A DNA stretch of 64,000 nt from Streptomyces sp. SKN60 (GTDB taxonomy: Bacteria; Actinomycetota; Actinomycetes; Streptomycetales; Streptomycetaceae), in assembly GCF_026236535.1 (NCBI RefSeq), contig NZ_JAHTMW010000027.1, positions 32,674 to 96,673 of the forward strand, read 5' to 3'. Under the pieces are notes generated by a model. It searched no databases, was not told the DNA's origin, and saw nothing but the letters and a program-made list of their open reading frames with translations. Made by a program: the position numbers and the translations under genes. Positions within the stretch are counted from its first letter, which is position 1. Every line of letters begins with the position of its first letter. Below are positions 1 to 8,408 of this stretch, piece by piece.

Positions 1-387
1 CGGCTGCTCTCCGGCGTCGAGAAGGTCGAGGTGCTCACCGAGGGCGGCTTCGCGGTGGGCACCCGCTGGCGGGAGACCCGGCGGATGCTCGGCAAGGCCG
101 CCACCGAGGAGATGACGGTGACCGTCTGCGAACCGCCCGAGCGGTACGTCACGGTCGCCGACTCCCACGGCATGCACTACGTCTCCGAGCTCACCCTCCA
201 CCCCGAGGGCCCCGCTGCGGCGGCCACCACGACCGTCCTGCGGATGACCTTCACGGCCCGCCCCTCCCACGACCGCAACCCGGGCGTGCTGACCCGGCTC
301 CTCAACCGGTTCGGCTCCCGGGCGGTCGCCCGGGCCCTCGGCAAGGACCTGGACGAGATGGCGCGGGCGGTGGAGAGCCGGGGCTAG
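1..387 (+). CDS. SRPBCC-family (polyketide cyclase/dehydrase-like) protein, 5'-truncated
   Basis: The reading frame is open to the left edge of the window, so the N-terminus lies outside; 128 codons are visible and end at TAG 385-387. The visible part has alternating strand-like segments (for example LTLHPEGPAAAATTTVLRMTF, shown in pieces around codons 65-85) and a C-terminal helix, as in START/SRPBCC small-ligand-binding proteins. The family binds hydrophobic ligands, but no substrate can be named. The gene converges on the RpiR regulator with about 20 bases between the stops. Family assignment is by overall pattern only; a conserved hypothetical is the alternative. Confidence 0.55.
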   Translation, partial: RLLSGVEKVEVLTEGGFAVGTRWRETRRMLGKAATEEMTVTVCEPPERYVTVADSHGMHYVSELTLHPEGPAAAATTTVLRMTFTARPSHDRNPGVLTRLLNRFGSRAVARALGKDLDEMARAVESRG

Positions 388-406
388 AACCGTCGAAGGA
401 CGGTCC

Positions 407-1240
407 CTAGTCCACGAACAGGCCCCGCGCCGCCGCCTTCGTGTCGAACTCCTCCAGGCGGGCCTGGGCGTCCGGCAGCTCGTCCGCCATCGCCTCCAGG
501 AGCACCCGGCCGAGCAGCATCGGGGCGCAGGCGGTGTCGAAGGCGAGGCCGGTGCCGACGGCGGCCGGGATGAGCAGGTCGCTGTGGGCGGCGACGGGCG
601 CGAAGGCGGACTCCGCGACGGTCACCACCTGCAGGCCGGCCGCCCGCGCGTGGGCGAGGGCGTCGACCACCTCGCGCGGGTGCCGGGGCAGCGCGAAGCA
701 CAGCAGGGCCGAGGCCCCGGCCCGTACGGCCGCGTCGATGCGGTCGTCGAGCATCGAGCCGCCCTCGTCGAGCAGCCGGACGTCGGGGTGCACCTTGCCG
801 GCGAAGTACGCGAAGCCGCGGGCCTGCGAGGAGGCGGCGCGCAGCCCGAGCACGGGCAGCGGGCGCGAGCCGGCGAGCAGCCGCCCGGCCCGTTCGACCG
901 GGGTCGGGTCGGCGAGCAGCGCGGCGAGGTGCTTGAGGTTCTCGATCTCGCCGAGCACGGCCTGCTGGTACTCGTTGTGCTCGGTGTGCTCCTCGGCGAC
1001 CGCGGGCACGCTGTCGCGCAGGTGCTTGCGCAGCGCCGGGTAGCCGTCGAAGCCGAGGGCCACGGCGAAGCGGGTCACGGAGGGCTGGCTCACGCCGGCG
1101 AGCTCGGCCAGCTCGACGCTGGACAGGAAGGGCACGTCGGCGGCGCGGCGCACCATGCAGTGCGCGATGCGGCGCTGGGTCGGTGTGAGCCGGTGCCCCT
1201 CGAAGAGCGCCTGCAGCCGTCCGGCCGGGCTGTCGCTCAT
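407..1240 (-). CDS. MurR/RpiR-family transcriptional regulator
   Basis: A 277-residue protein with the normal length and architecture of the family. Residues about 10-80 form the HTH_6 domain (RRIAHCMVRRAADVPFLSSV, then ELAELAGVSQPSVTRFAVAL as the recognition helix region). Residues about 125-260 look like a sugar-isomerase (SIS) domain that senses a phosphosugar, including GLRAASSQARGFAYFAGKV. Members usually regulate amino-sugar or sugar-acid use. No sugar gene is adjacent, so the regulon cannot be inferred. A perfect inverted repeat lies about 50 bases upstream and is a candidate autoregulatory operator. Confidence 0.88.
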   Translation of the reverse strand: MSDSPAGRLQALFEGHRLTPTQRRIAHCMVRRAADVPFLSSVELAELAGVSQPSVTRFAVALGFDGYPALRKHLRDSVPAVAEEHTEHNEYQQAVLGEIENLKHLAALLADPTPVERAGRLLAGSRPLPVLGLRAASSQARGFAYFAGKVHPDVRLLDEGGSMLDDRIDAAVRAGASALLCFALPRHPREVVDALAHARAAGLQVVTVAESAFAPVAAHSDLLIPAAVGTGLAFDTACAPMLLGRVLLEAMADELPDAQARLEEFDTKAAARGLFVD

Positions 1241-1288
1241 GCCTGCCGTCCCCCTTCCACCCGTCCATCTATTCAGTCACCTGGAACT

Positions 1289-1306
1289 CTGCATGAGGAT
1301 ATGCAG
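1289..1306. promoter_or_regulatory. Inverted repeat CTGCAT-N6-ATGCAG upstream of the RpiR gene
   Basis: A perfect 6-bp inverted repeat with a 6-bp spacer, 49 bases upstream of the RpiR start. Its place between the regulator start and its likely promoter suggests an operator, most simply for the regulator itself; this is inference. Confidence 0.5.
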
Positions 1307-1339
1307 ACAGGCAAGCAGAGGGGCACGGGGAAAGGGTTG

Positions 1340-1394
1340 CGCGGGGACCGCCGCACCCCCGTTTCCGGGGGGCGGGACGACGGCGGTCCCCGCG
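1340..1394 (-). terminator. Hairpin downstream of the cystathionine beta-synthase gene
   Basis: Arms 1340-1353 and 1381-1394 are perfectly complementary (14 bp, CGCGGGGACCGCCG) and enclose a second C5/G5 stem. There is no clear U tract. It lies between the CBS stop (1581) and the RpiR promoter region, so it probably ends the CBS transcript. The remaining bases between 1395 and 1580 show no gene. Confidence 0.55.
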
Positions 1395-1580
1395 AGGGAC
1401 ACGGGCCCGGGTCAGGGCCGGTCCGCGTCCGGCGGCGTCGTCTGGAGGTCCGGGAGCCGCTCCGGAGGTCCGTGACGCCGACGGGTAAGACTCTGCCGTG
1501 GCCTTGTTAAGGGGGTGCTGCGGGTACGTGTCGCGCTCGTACCGTTTGCGCGAACGGACCCGCAGCAGGCCTCAGGGACG

Positions 1581-2975
1581 TCAGTGCTGGCGGCCGCCGC
1601 CGCTCGCGGCGAGGAAGGCCAGCAGGTCCTGGCGGCTGACCACACCGGTCGGCTTGCCCTCGACGAGCACGATCGCCGCGTCCGCGTCGCCGAGCACCGA
1701 CATCAGGTCGGCGACCGGCTCGCCCGAGCCGACCTGCGGCAGCGGGGCGGACATGTGGTCCTCCAGCGGGTCCTCCAGGGACGCCTTCTGGGTGAACAGC
1801 GCGCTCAGCAGCTCGCGCTCGACGACCGAGCCGACGACCTCGGCGGCCATCACGTCGGGGTGGCCGGCGCCCGGCTTCACGATGGGCATCTGGGAGACGC
1901 CGTACTCGCGCAGCACCTCGATGGCCTGGCCGACGGTCTCGTCCGGGTGCATGTGGACGAGCGAGGGCACGTCGCCCGACTTGTGGGTCAGGACGTCGGC
2001 GACGGTGGCGGTGGAGGTGTCCTCCAGGAAGCCGTAGTCGGCCATCCACTCGTCGTTGAAGATCTTCGACAGGTAGCCGCGGCCGGAGTCCGGCAGCAGC
2101 ACCACGACGACGTCGTCGGGGCCGAGCTCCTTGGCGACCTCCAGGGCGGCGACGACCGCCATGCCGCAGGAGCCGCCGACGAGCAGGCCCTCCTCCTTGG
2201 CGAGGCGGCGGGTCATCTGGAAGGAGTCCTTGTCGGACACCGCGACGATCCGGTCGGCGACGTTCTGGTCGTAGGCGGTCGGCCAGAAGTCCTCGCCGAC
2301 GCCCTCGACCAGGTACGGGCGGCCGGAGCCGCCGGAGTACACCGAGCCCTCCGGGTCGGCGCCGATGACCTGGACCTTGCCCTTTGAGGCGTCCTTCAGG
2401 TAGTTGCCGGTGCCGGAGATGGTGCCGCCGGTGCCGACGCCCGCGACGAAGTGGGTGATCTTCCCCTCCGTCTGCTCCCACAGCTCGGGACCGGTGGTCT
2501 CGTAGTGCGAGCGCGGGTTGTTCGGGTTCGAGTACTGGTCGGGCTTCCAGGCGCCGGGGGTCTCCCGCACCAGCCGGTCCGACACGTTGTAGTACGAGTC
2601 CGGGTGCTCGGGGTCGACCGCCGTCGGGCAGACGACGACCTCGGCGCCGTACGCCCGCAGCACGTTGATCTTGTCCGTGGACACCTTGTCCGGGCAGACG
2701 AAGATGCACTTGTAGCCCTTCTGCTGGGCCACGATCGCCAGGCCGACGCCGGTGTTGCCGGACGTGGGCTCGACGATGGTGCCGCCGGGCTTGAGCGCGC
2801 CGCTCTCCTCGGCCGCCTCGATCATGCGCAGGGCGATGCGGTCCTTGACCGAGCCGCCCGGGTTGAAGTACTCGACCTTGGCCAGGACGGTCGCCTGAAT
2901 GCCGGCGGTGACGCTGTTGAGCTTCACCAGCGGGGTGTTGCCGACGAGGCTGATCATCGAGTCGTGGAATTGCAC
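1581..2975 (-). CDS. cbs: Cystathionine beta-synthase
   Basis: A 464-residue PLP enzyme that condenses homocysteine with serine to cystathionine (reverse transsulfuration). The fold-type II domain has the PLP lysine at residue 44 (PGGSVKDR), the substrate/PLP loop TSGNTG at 71-76 and the phosphate-binding loop GVGTGGTISGTG. The C-terminal ~125 residues carry two CBS modules (SGDVPSLVHMHPDETVGQ and SAPLPQVGSGEPVADLMSVL), which separate it from plain cysteine synthases (~310 residues). It is divergent from the SGNH hydrolase, sharing a ~125-bp promoter region. An O-acetylserine-type activity cannot be excluded from sequence alone. Confidence 0.92.
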   Translation of the reverse strand: MQFHDSMISLVGNTPLVKLNSVTAGIQATVLAKVEYFNPGGSVKDRIALRMIEAAEESGALKPGGTIVEPTSGNTGVGLAIVAQQKGYKCIFVCPDKVSTDKINVLRAYGAEVVVCPTAVDPEHPDSYYNVSDRLVRETPGAWKPDQYSNPNNPRSHYETTGPELWEQTEGKITHFVAGVGTGGTISGTGNYLKDASKGKVQVIGADPEGSVYSGGSGRPYLVEGVGEDFWPTAYDQNVADRIVAVSDKDSFQMTRRLAKEEGLLVGGSCGMAVVAALEVAKELGPDDVVVVLLPDSGRGYLSKIFNDEWMADYGFLEDTSTATVADVLTHKSGDVPSLVHMHPDETVGQAIEVLREYGVSQMPIVKPGAGHPDVMAAEVVGSVVERELLSALFTQKASLEDPLEDHMSAPLPQVGSGEPVADLMSVLGDADAAIVLVEGKPTGVVSRQDLLAFLAASGGGRQH

Positions 2976-3100
2976 CGTAGTCTCCGGGGTCTCCGTAATG
3001 GTGCAGCCAGCGTATTCCGTGGAATGCGTAGCCGGAGCCGCTTACGGGGCAGGAGTAACCGAGACGGCTCGGATGCGGCCTGAAGGAGGTGGCGGCCCGG

Positions 3101-4141
3101 ATGTCCAGGGCGAGGGTGGCGCGGCGGATCGCGGCGGGCGCGGCGTACGGCGGCGGGAGCATCGGTCTGCTCGGTGTGGCGGCCGTGGGCGTGCTGCTCG
3201 CCGAGGTCGCGCTGGCCAAGAAGTCGGTCGGGGGCGGGGTGGCGCCGCTGCCGCCCGGGTCGGACGGCCGGTACGGGCGGGAGTTCGGCCCCGAGGAGCC
3301 GCTGCGGCTGGCCCTTCTGGGTGATTCCACGGCGGCCGGGCAAGGGGTGCGGCGGGTCGGGCAGACCCCGGGGGCGCTGATCGCCTCGGGGCTCGCGGCG
3401 GTGGCCGAGCGCCCGGTGGACCTGCGGAACGTGGCGCTGTCCGGGGCGCGCTCGGACGATCTGGAGCGGCAGGTGTCGCTGCTGCTCGCCGCGCCGTCGG
3501 GTCCCCCGGACGTGTGCGTGATCATGATCGGCGCGAACGACGTCACCCACCGGATGCCGGCCACCCAGTCCGTGCGCTGTCTGTCGGCGGCGGTACGGCG
3601 GCTGCGCACGGCCGGCGCCGAGGTGGTGGTGGGCACCTGCCCGGATCTCGGCACCATCGAGCCGGTCTACCAGCCGCTGCGCTGGCTGGCCCGGCGGGCC
3701 TCGCGGCAGCTCGCGGCGGCCCAGACGATCGTGGTGGTCGAGCAGGGCGGGCGGACGGTGTCGCTCGGCGACCTGCTCGGGCCGGAGTTCGCGGAGAACC
3801 CGCGCGAGATGTTCGGCGTGGACAACTTCCACCCCTCCGCGGAGGGGTACGCGACGGCGGCGATGGCGGTCCTTCCGACCGTCTGCGCGGCGCTCGGGGT
3901 CTGGCCGGAAGCCGACCGGCTCGACGTGGCGCGCCGCGAGAACATGCTGCCGGTGGCGAAGGCGGCGGCGGAGGCGGTCCGGGAGGCCGGCACCGAGGTC
4001 ATCGGCGCCCGCGCGCCCTGGGCGCTGCTCAAGCACCGCAGGCGGCGCCGGCTGCCGCTGCCGGGCGGCACCCCCGTACCGGAGGAGAACGGGCGGGACA
4101 ATGGACAGCGGGACGCCTCCACACCCCTCCCTCAGGACTGA
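3101..4141 (+). CDS. SGNH/GDSL-family hydrolase, membrane-anchored or secreted
   Basis: A 346-residue protein. An N-terminal hydrophobic segment (about residues 15-35) acts as signal anchor. The SGNH blocks are visible: block I LLGDSTAAGQG with the nucleophile Ser, block III GANDVTH, and block V DNFHPSAEGY with catalytic Asp and His. It is therefore an esterase/lipase-like hydrolase acting outside the membrane; the substrate is unknown. The start was set at ATG 3101 because AAGGAGGT at 3083-3090 lies 10 bases upstream, although an in-frame GTG exists at 3089. It is transcribed towards the thiolase gene. Confidence 0.85.
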   Translation: MSRARVARRIAAGAAYGGGSIGLLGVAAVGVLLAEVALAKKSVGGGVAPLPPGSDGRYGREFGPEEPLRLALLGDSTAAGQGVRRVGQTPGALIASGLAAVAERPVDLRNVALSGARSDDLERQVSLLLAAPSGPPDVCVIMIGANDVTHRMPATQSVRCLSAAVRRLRTAGAEVVVGTCPDLGTIEPVYQPLRWLARRASRQLAAAQTIVVVEQGGRTVSLGDLLGPEFAENPREMFGVDNFHPSAEGYATAAMAVLPTVCAALGVWPEADRLDVARRENMLPVAKAAAEAVREAGTEVIGARAPWALLKHRRRRRLPLPGGTPVPEENGRDNGQRDASTPLPQD

Positions 4142-4263
4142 GCCGGTCCTGAGCGGGCGCTTAGAAAAGAGGTCCGCATCACACACCGTGGCCGGTGACC
4201 CGCGCGGTACGTGCAGGTAACTTCCCTTTCTGTCCGCCCACTCCGCATCCTCCTGGAGCCGTG

Positions 4264-5484
4264 ATGCCCGAAGCCGTCATCGTCTCGACCGCCCGCTCGC
4301 CGATCGGCCGGGCCTTCAAGGGCTCCCTGAAGGACCTGCGGCCCGACGACCTCACCGCCACGATCATCCAGGCCGCCCTGGCCAAGGTCCCCGAGCTGGA
4401 CCCGCGCGACATCGACGACCTGATGCTCGGCTGCGGTCTGCCCGGCGGCGAGCAGGGCAACAACCTGGGCCGCATCGTGGCCGTACAGATGGGCATGGAC
4501 CACCTGCCGGGCTGCACGATCACCCGCTACTGCTCCTCCTCGCTGCAGACCTCCCGCATGGCGATGCACGCGATCAAGGCGGGCGAGGGCGACGTCTTCA
4601 TCTCGGCCGGTGTCGAGATGGTGTCCCGCTTCGTGAAGGGCAACTCGGACTCGCTGCCCGACACGCACAACCCGCTCTTCGCCGACGCCGAGGCCCGTAC
4701 GGCCGCCGTCGCCGCCTCCGAGGGCTCCACCTGGCACGACCCGCGCGAGGACGGCCTGGTCCCCGACGCGTACATCGCCATGGGCCAGACCGCCGAGAAC
4801 CTGGCGCGCTGGAAGGGCGTCACCCGCCAGGACATGGACGAGTTCGGCGTCCGCTCGCAGAACCTGGCCGAGCAGGCCATCAAGAACGGCTTCTGGGAGC
4901 GCGAGATCACCCCGGTGACGCTCCCGGACGGCACGGTCGTCTCGAAGGACGACGGCCCGCGCGCCGGCGTCACCCTGGAGGGCGTCTCCGGCCTGAAGCC
5001 GGTCTTCCGCCCCGACGGCCTGGTCACCGCCGCCAACTGCTGCCCGCTGAACGACGGCGCCGCCGCGCTCGTGATCATGTCCGACACCAAGGCGCGCGAG
5101 CTGGGCCTGACCCCGCTGGCCCGGATCGTCTCCACCGGCGTCTCCGGCCTGTCCCCCGAGATCATGGGCCTGGGCCCGGTCGAGGCGTCGAACCAGGCGC
5201 TCAAGCGCGCCGGCCTCACCGCGAGCGACATCGACCTGGTCGAGATCAACGAGGCCTTCGCCGCGCAGGTCATCCCGTCCTACCGCGACCTGGGCTTCGA
5301 CCTGGACAAGGTGAACGTCAACGGTGGCGCCATCGCCGTCGGCCACCCCTTCGGCATGACGGGTGCCCGCATCACCGGCACCCTGATCAACAGCCTCCAG
5401 TTCCACGACAAGCAGTTCGGCCTGGAGACCATGTGCGTGGGCGGTGGCCAGGGCATGGCCATGGTCATCGAGCGCCTGAGCTGA
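4264..5484 (+). CDS. Acetyl-CoA C-acyltransferase (thiolase)
   Basis: A 406-residue thiolase of normal length. The nucleophilic cysteine is Cys90 (RYCSSSLQTS), the catalytic His is 361 (GGAIAVGHPFGMTGAR) and the C-terminal catalytic cysteine is Cys391 (MCVGGGQGMA). It performs reversible thiolytic cleavage of 3-ketoacyl-CoA, either in beta-oxidation or in acetoacetyl-CoA formation. The start ATG 4264 follows a weak GGAG; an in-frame GTG lies directly before it. A strong hairpin with a T tract follows the stop, so the gene is probably monocistronic. No FadB-type partner is adjacent. Confidence 0.93.
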   Translation: MPEAVIVSTARSPIGRAFKGSLKDLRPDDLTATIIQAALAKVPELDPRDIDDLMLGCGLPGGEQGNNLGRIVAVQMGMDHLPGCTITRYCSSSLQTSRMAMHAIKAGEGDVFISAGVEMVSRFVKGNSDSLPDTHNPLFADAEARTAAVAASEGSTWHDPREDGLVPDAYIAMGQTAENLARWKGVTRQDMDEFGVRSQNLAEQAIKNGFWEREITPVTLPDGTVVSKDDGPRAGVTLEGVSGLKPVFRPDGLVTAANCCPLNDGAAALVIMSDTKARELGLTPLARIVSTGVSGLSPEIMGLGPVEASNQALKRAGLTASDIDLVEINEAFAAQVIPSYRDLGFDLDKVNVNGGAIAVGHPFGMTGARITGTLINSLQFHDKQFGLETMCVGGGQGMAMVIERLS

Positions 5485-5557
5485 GGCTCGACGAGCGGCT
5501 GAGCCGGTGCCTCCCGGGCGCGCGGACTAACCGCCCCGCGTCCAAGCCGTGACCGAA

Positions 5558-5600
5558 TCTCCCCCAGGATGTGACATACATCCCGGGGGAGAGTTGTTTT
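5558..5600 (+). terminator. Rho-independent terminator after the thiolase gene
   Basis: TCTCCCCC (5558-5565) pairs with GGGGGAGA (5585-5592), with an inner GGATGT/ACATCC stem, and is followed by GTTGTTTT. This is one of few hairpins in the window with a real T tract. Confidence 0.8.
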
Positions 5601-5742
5601 CCCAGGTCACAGGGGTTTCGGGACTAAACGCCCGGCCGAAATACCTGTCCATTTCGTGACGTAATGCACTGACAGGACGCGCGACCTCAGGACACTCTGA
5701 TGTAGGAAGTCGGGGGATCGACTCGGAATCGGGAGTACGTCA

Positions 5743-6702
5743 GTGAGCGCTCTGTCTCTTGCCCTGCTGGTGACCACCGCCGCTGCCACGGCCGTGGGCG
5801 CCGCGGCCCTGCACTCCGCCCACGCTCTCCGTAAGCAGATCATCGCATTGCGTGGCGAGATCGCAACCGCACAGGGCGCGTCCGTCCCCCAGCAGGCCCG
5901 CGAGACGCCCGCCGCCGAGATACGGGCCGCGGTCGCCGAGGCCCTGGCCGAGGAGCGCGAGCGCGAGCTGGCCGAGGCGCGCGCCTTCTGGGCCGCGCAG
6001 GAGGCCCGGGACGCCGCCGACGCCCCGTCGCTGCTCGGCGGTCTGGCCGGCCCCGGCGAGGACGGCCCCTACTTCGTCCCGCGCCAGGCCGACTTCACGG
6101 GCCTGGAGGCGATGGCCCTGGAGGCCATGGAGGCGGAGGCCGCCGCGCTCGACGGGCCGGGCCGCGAGGCCGCGCCGCAGGACCCGACGGAGCTCTTCGA
6201 CACCTTCGACACGACGTTCGACACCTTCGAGACCTTCGACGAGTTCCCCGAGCTCGCCGGTGAGCTCGCGGGCGAGCTGACCGGTGAGCCGGCCGGCGCC
6301 GGCGAGTACCCCGAGGACTCCCCCGAGCTGGCCGCGGCCCGCCGCCGGCACCCCTCGCACCCGGACTTCGTGCCGGTCCGCACGCCCGTGGTCACCGACC
6401 ACGAGCGCACGGTGGCGCGTCTCGAGGAGCTGGCCGACACCCGTACGGCGCTGACCGACGTCCGTCCCGGCCCGCTGGGCACCCTGGACGTGTACGTGTT
6501 CGCCGACGGCACCACGCTGTGCATGACCCCGGGCCACCGCGAGACCGCCGAGCGCCTCGCCGGTGCCCTGCGCGCCGGACAGACCCCCGTCCTGCTCGGC
6601 GGCTCGGGCGTCTCCGGCGCCTACGCCCTGACCTTCTCCTGCGGCGAGGCGCCCGAGGACAACGTCTACATCCTCGCGGACCGCGTGATCGCCAGCATGT
6701 AG
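5743..6702 (+). CDS. Conserved hypothetical protein with N-terminal membrane anchor
   Basis: A 319-residue protein starting at GTG 5743. Residues 1-25 are a hydrophobic helix and residues about 28-95 are charged and helical (EALAEERERELAEARAF), so a short coiled coil follows the membrane anchor. The middle is acidic, with a FDTFDTTFDTFETFDEFPEL repeat and Glu/Gly-rich ELAGELAG units. The C-terminal ~110 residues look globular (LGTLDVYVFADGTTLCMTPG). I recognise no characterised domain. It stands alone between the thiolase terminator and a convergent small gene. Confidence 0.75.
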   Translation: MSALSLALLVTTAAATAVGAAALHSAHALRKQIIALRGEIATAQGASVPQQARETPAAEIRAAVAEALAEERERELAEARAFWAAQEARDAADAPSLLGGLAGPGEDGPYFVPRQADFTGLEAMALEAMEAEAAALDGPGREAAPQDPTELFDTFDTTFDTFETFDEFPELAGELAGELTGEPAGAGEYPEDSPELAAARRRHPSHPDFVPVRTPVVTDHERTVARLEELADTRTALTDVRPGPLGTLDVYVFADGTTLCMTPGHRETAERLAGALRAGQTPVLLGGSGVSGAYALTFSCGEAPEDNVYILADRVIASM

Positions 6703-6727
6703 GGCCCCTGGGGGCGCTGTACGGCCC

Positions 6728-7057
6728 CTACAGGCCCGCGCGGGCCTGTGCCGCCCGTACGAGTTCCACGGCCTCGTCCAGGTCCCCTCCGGGGGCTCCT
6801 GCCGGGGCCGTACGCATGCTTTCGGCCAGATCCGCGGCGGCGACCGCGAGTTGGTCGGCGACCACGAACACCCCGGCGTCGGGCATGGTCCGGGGCTCCC
6901 GCTCCGGGTCCTCCAGACGCTGCGCCCGGGCCGCCAACTCCCTGGCCAGGGCGAGGCCCTCGGCGGCGGCGCCGCGCTGGAGGCGGCTCTGCGGGGCGGC
7001 CCGCAGCCGGTCGGCGAAGCGCTCGGCGGCGGCGGTCAGTTCGGTCGTATCGCGCAC
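6728..7057 (-). CDS. Small conserved hypothetical protein
   Basis: A 109-residue Ala/Arg-rich, mostly helical protein starting at GTG 7057. No motif or signal peptide is recognised. Codon bias (GC-rich third positions) fits a real gene, and it ends 25 bases from the convergent upstream gene. It is divergent from the DUF4287 gene. Function unknown. Confidence 0.6.
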   Translation of the reverse strand: MRDTTELTAAAERFADRLRAAPQSRLQRGAAAEGLALARELAARAQRLEDPEREPRTMPDAGVFVVADQLAVAAADLAESMRTAPAGAPGGDLDEAVELVRAAQARAGL

Positions 7058-7156
7058 CCCGCGACCCTACGCGCCGTCCGGGGACCATTGCCAACGGGCG
7101 AACGCTCGGGCACGGTGACGTGAAGGAGCACAGGCACAACGCGTCCGGAGGCGCCG

Positions 7157-7387
7157 ATGTCCCGCACATTCTCCGAAGAGACCCATCGCAATCTGCTGGC
7201 CCGCATCCCCCGTTGCACCGGTCGTGAGGTGTCCGACTGGCTGAAGGCCGTCGAGGAGGGTCCGTCCCTCATCCGCTTCGAGGAGAAGGTCAGCTGGCTG
7301 CGCGGCGAGCACGGGCTCGCCTACGGGCACGCCAAGGCGATCATCCACGAGTACGACCTGCGGAGGGCCGCCCGCCGCATGCTGTAG
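7157..7387 (+). CDS. DUF4287 domain protein
   Basis: A 76-residue protein that begins with the characteristic SxETHRNLLARIPRCTGREVSDWLK pattern (seen in pieces over residues 5-30) and ends in the KVSWLRGEHGLAYGHAKAII block of DUF4287. GGAGG at 7147-7151 lies 5 bases before ATG 7157. Function of the family is unknown. The last three codons and the stop are duplicated just after the gene. Confidence 0.8.
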   Translation: MSRTFSEETHRNLLARIPRCTGREVSDWLKAVEEGPSLIRFEEKVSWLRGEHGLAYGHAKAIIHEYDLRRAARRML

Positions 7388-7404
7388 CACCGCATGCTGT
7401 AGCA
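7375..7404. repeat. 15-bp tandem duplication over the DUF4287 stop codon
   Basis: The unit CCGCATGCTGTAGCA occurs at 7375-7389 and again, unchanged, at 7390-7404. The first copy holds the last codons and TAG of the DUF4287 gene; the second copy is untranslated. Confidence 0.85.
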
Positions 7405-7429
7405 CCGCCTGCCGCACAGCCGCGGCGGC

Positions 7430-8305
7430 TCACTTCCCGACGTGCCGGCCGAGGAAGTCGCGGACCAGCTCCGCGATCTCCTCGCCGTGCGTCTCCAGGG
7501 CGAAGTGCCCGGCGTCGAGGAGATGGATCTCGGCGTCCGGCAGATCGCGGGCGAAGGCCTCGGCGCCGGCCGGGCCGAAGATCTCGTCGCCGCGGCCCCA
7601 GGCGGCGAGCAGCGGCGGCCGGTGGGTGCGGAAGTACTCCTGGAAGGCCGGGTAGCCGTCCAGGTTGAACTGGTAGTCCCAGAACAGCTGGAGCTGGATC
7701 TCCTGGTTGCCCGGCCGGTCGAGGCCCGCCTGGTCGAGGGTCCAGGCCTCCGGGCCGATCCGGTCCAGCCGGTCGGCCGGCACGCCGTGGGTGTACTGCC
7801 AGCGGGTGGCCTCGGGGGTGAGCAGCGCGCGTACCCCGGCCTCGTTGGCCTCGCGGTCCTTGGCGTGGGCGAAGAGCACGTCCCAGAAGGGCGTGAAGCC
7901 CTCCAGGTAGGCGTTGCCGCTCTGGGTGACGATCGCGGTGACCCGCTCGGGGTGCCGGGCGGCGATGCGCAGGCCGATGGGCGCGCCGTAGTCCTGGACG
8001 TAGAGCGCGAAGCGGTCGGCGCCGAGCCGGTCGAGCAGCTTCAGGGTGATCTCGGTGAGCTTCTCGAAGCTGTACTCGAAGGCGTCCACGGCGGGTGCGG
8101 CGGAGGCGCCGAAGCCGATGTGGTCGGGTGCGATCAGGTGGTACGAGTCGGCGAGCGCGGCCATCAGGCCCCGGTACATGTGCGAGCTGCTCGGGAAGCC
8201 GTGCAGCAGCACCAGGGTGGGCCGGGAGGGGTCGCCGGCCTCCCGGTAGAAGACCTCCAGGCCGTCGATGGTCTCGGTGCGGGCGCGCAGGGCGAATGCG
8301 GACAT
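7430..8305 (-). CDS. Alpha/beta-hydrolase (haloalkane dehalogenase/epoxide hydrolase-like)
   Basis: A 291-residue single-domain hydrolase. LLHGFPSSSHMYRGLM gives the oxyanion HG motif, and YVQDYGAPIGLR holds the nucleophile elbow with Asp (QDYG), as in haloalkane dehalogenases and epoxide hydrolases rather than serine esterases. A C-terminal DAGHFALE supplies the catalytic His. It is divergent from a TetR regulator with two palindromic operators between them, so it is probably the TetR target and may be involved in detoxifying a small hydrophobic compound. The true substrate is not predictable. Confidence 0.87.
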   Translation of the reverse strand: MSAFALRARTETIDGLEVFYREAGDPSRPTLVLLHGFPSSSHMYRGLMAALADSYHLIAPDHIGFGASAAPAVDAFEYSFEKLTEITLKLLDRLGADRFALYVQDYGAPIGLRIAARHPERVTAIVTQSGNAYLEGFTPFWDVLFAHAKDREANEAGVRALLTPEATRWQYTHGVPADRLDRIGPEAWTLDQAGLDRPGNQEIQLQLFWDYQFNLDGYPAFQEYFRTHRPPLLAAWGRGDEIFGPAGAEAFARDLPDAEIHLLDAGHFALETHGEEIAELVRDFLGRHVGK

Positions 8306-8323
8306 GGGACCTCCCCGGACAGT

Positions 8324-8341
8324 GGAGAACGATCGTTCTCC
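8324..8341. promoter_or_regulatory. TetR operator 1 (perfect palindrome)
   Basis: GGAGAACGATCGTTCTCC is a perfect 18-bp palindrome, 19 bases from the hydrolase start. A near copy lies 35 bp away. The length and symmetry fit a TetR-dimer operator. Confidence 0.8.
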
Positions 8342-8358
8342 CGATACCCTGCAGAGTA

Positions 8359-8376
8359 GGAGAACGATGGTTCTCC
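8359..8376. promoter_or_regulatory. TetR operator 2 (one mismatched pair)
   Basis: GGAGAACGATGGTTCTCC differs from operator 1 at one base. It lies 33 bases upstream of the TetR start. The two sites are 35 bp apart centre to centre, on nearly but not exactly the same face of the helix (about 3.3 turns). Confidence 0.78.
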
Positions 8377-8408
8377 CCGCAAGGGCGCTTTCCGAGGAGT
8401 GATCGGTG

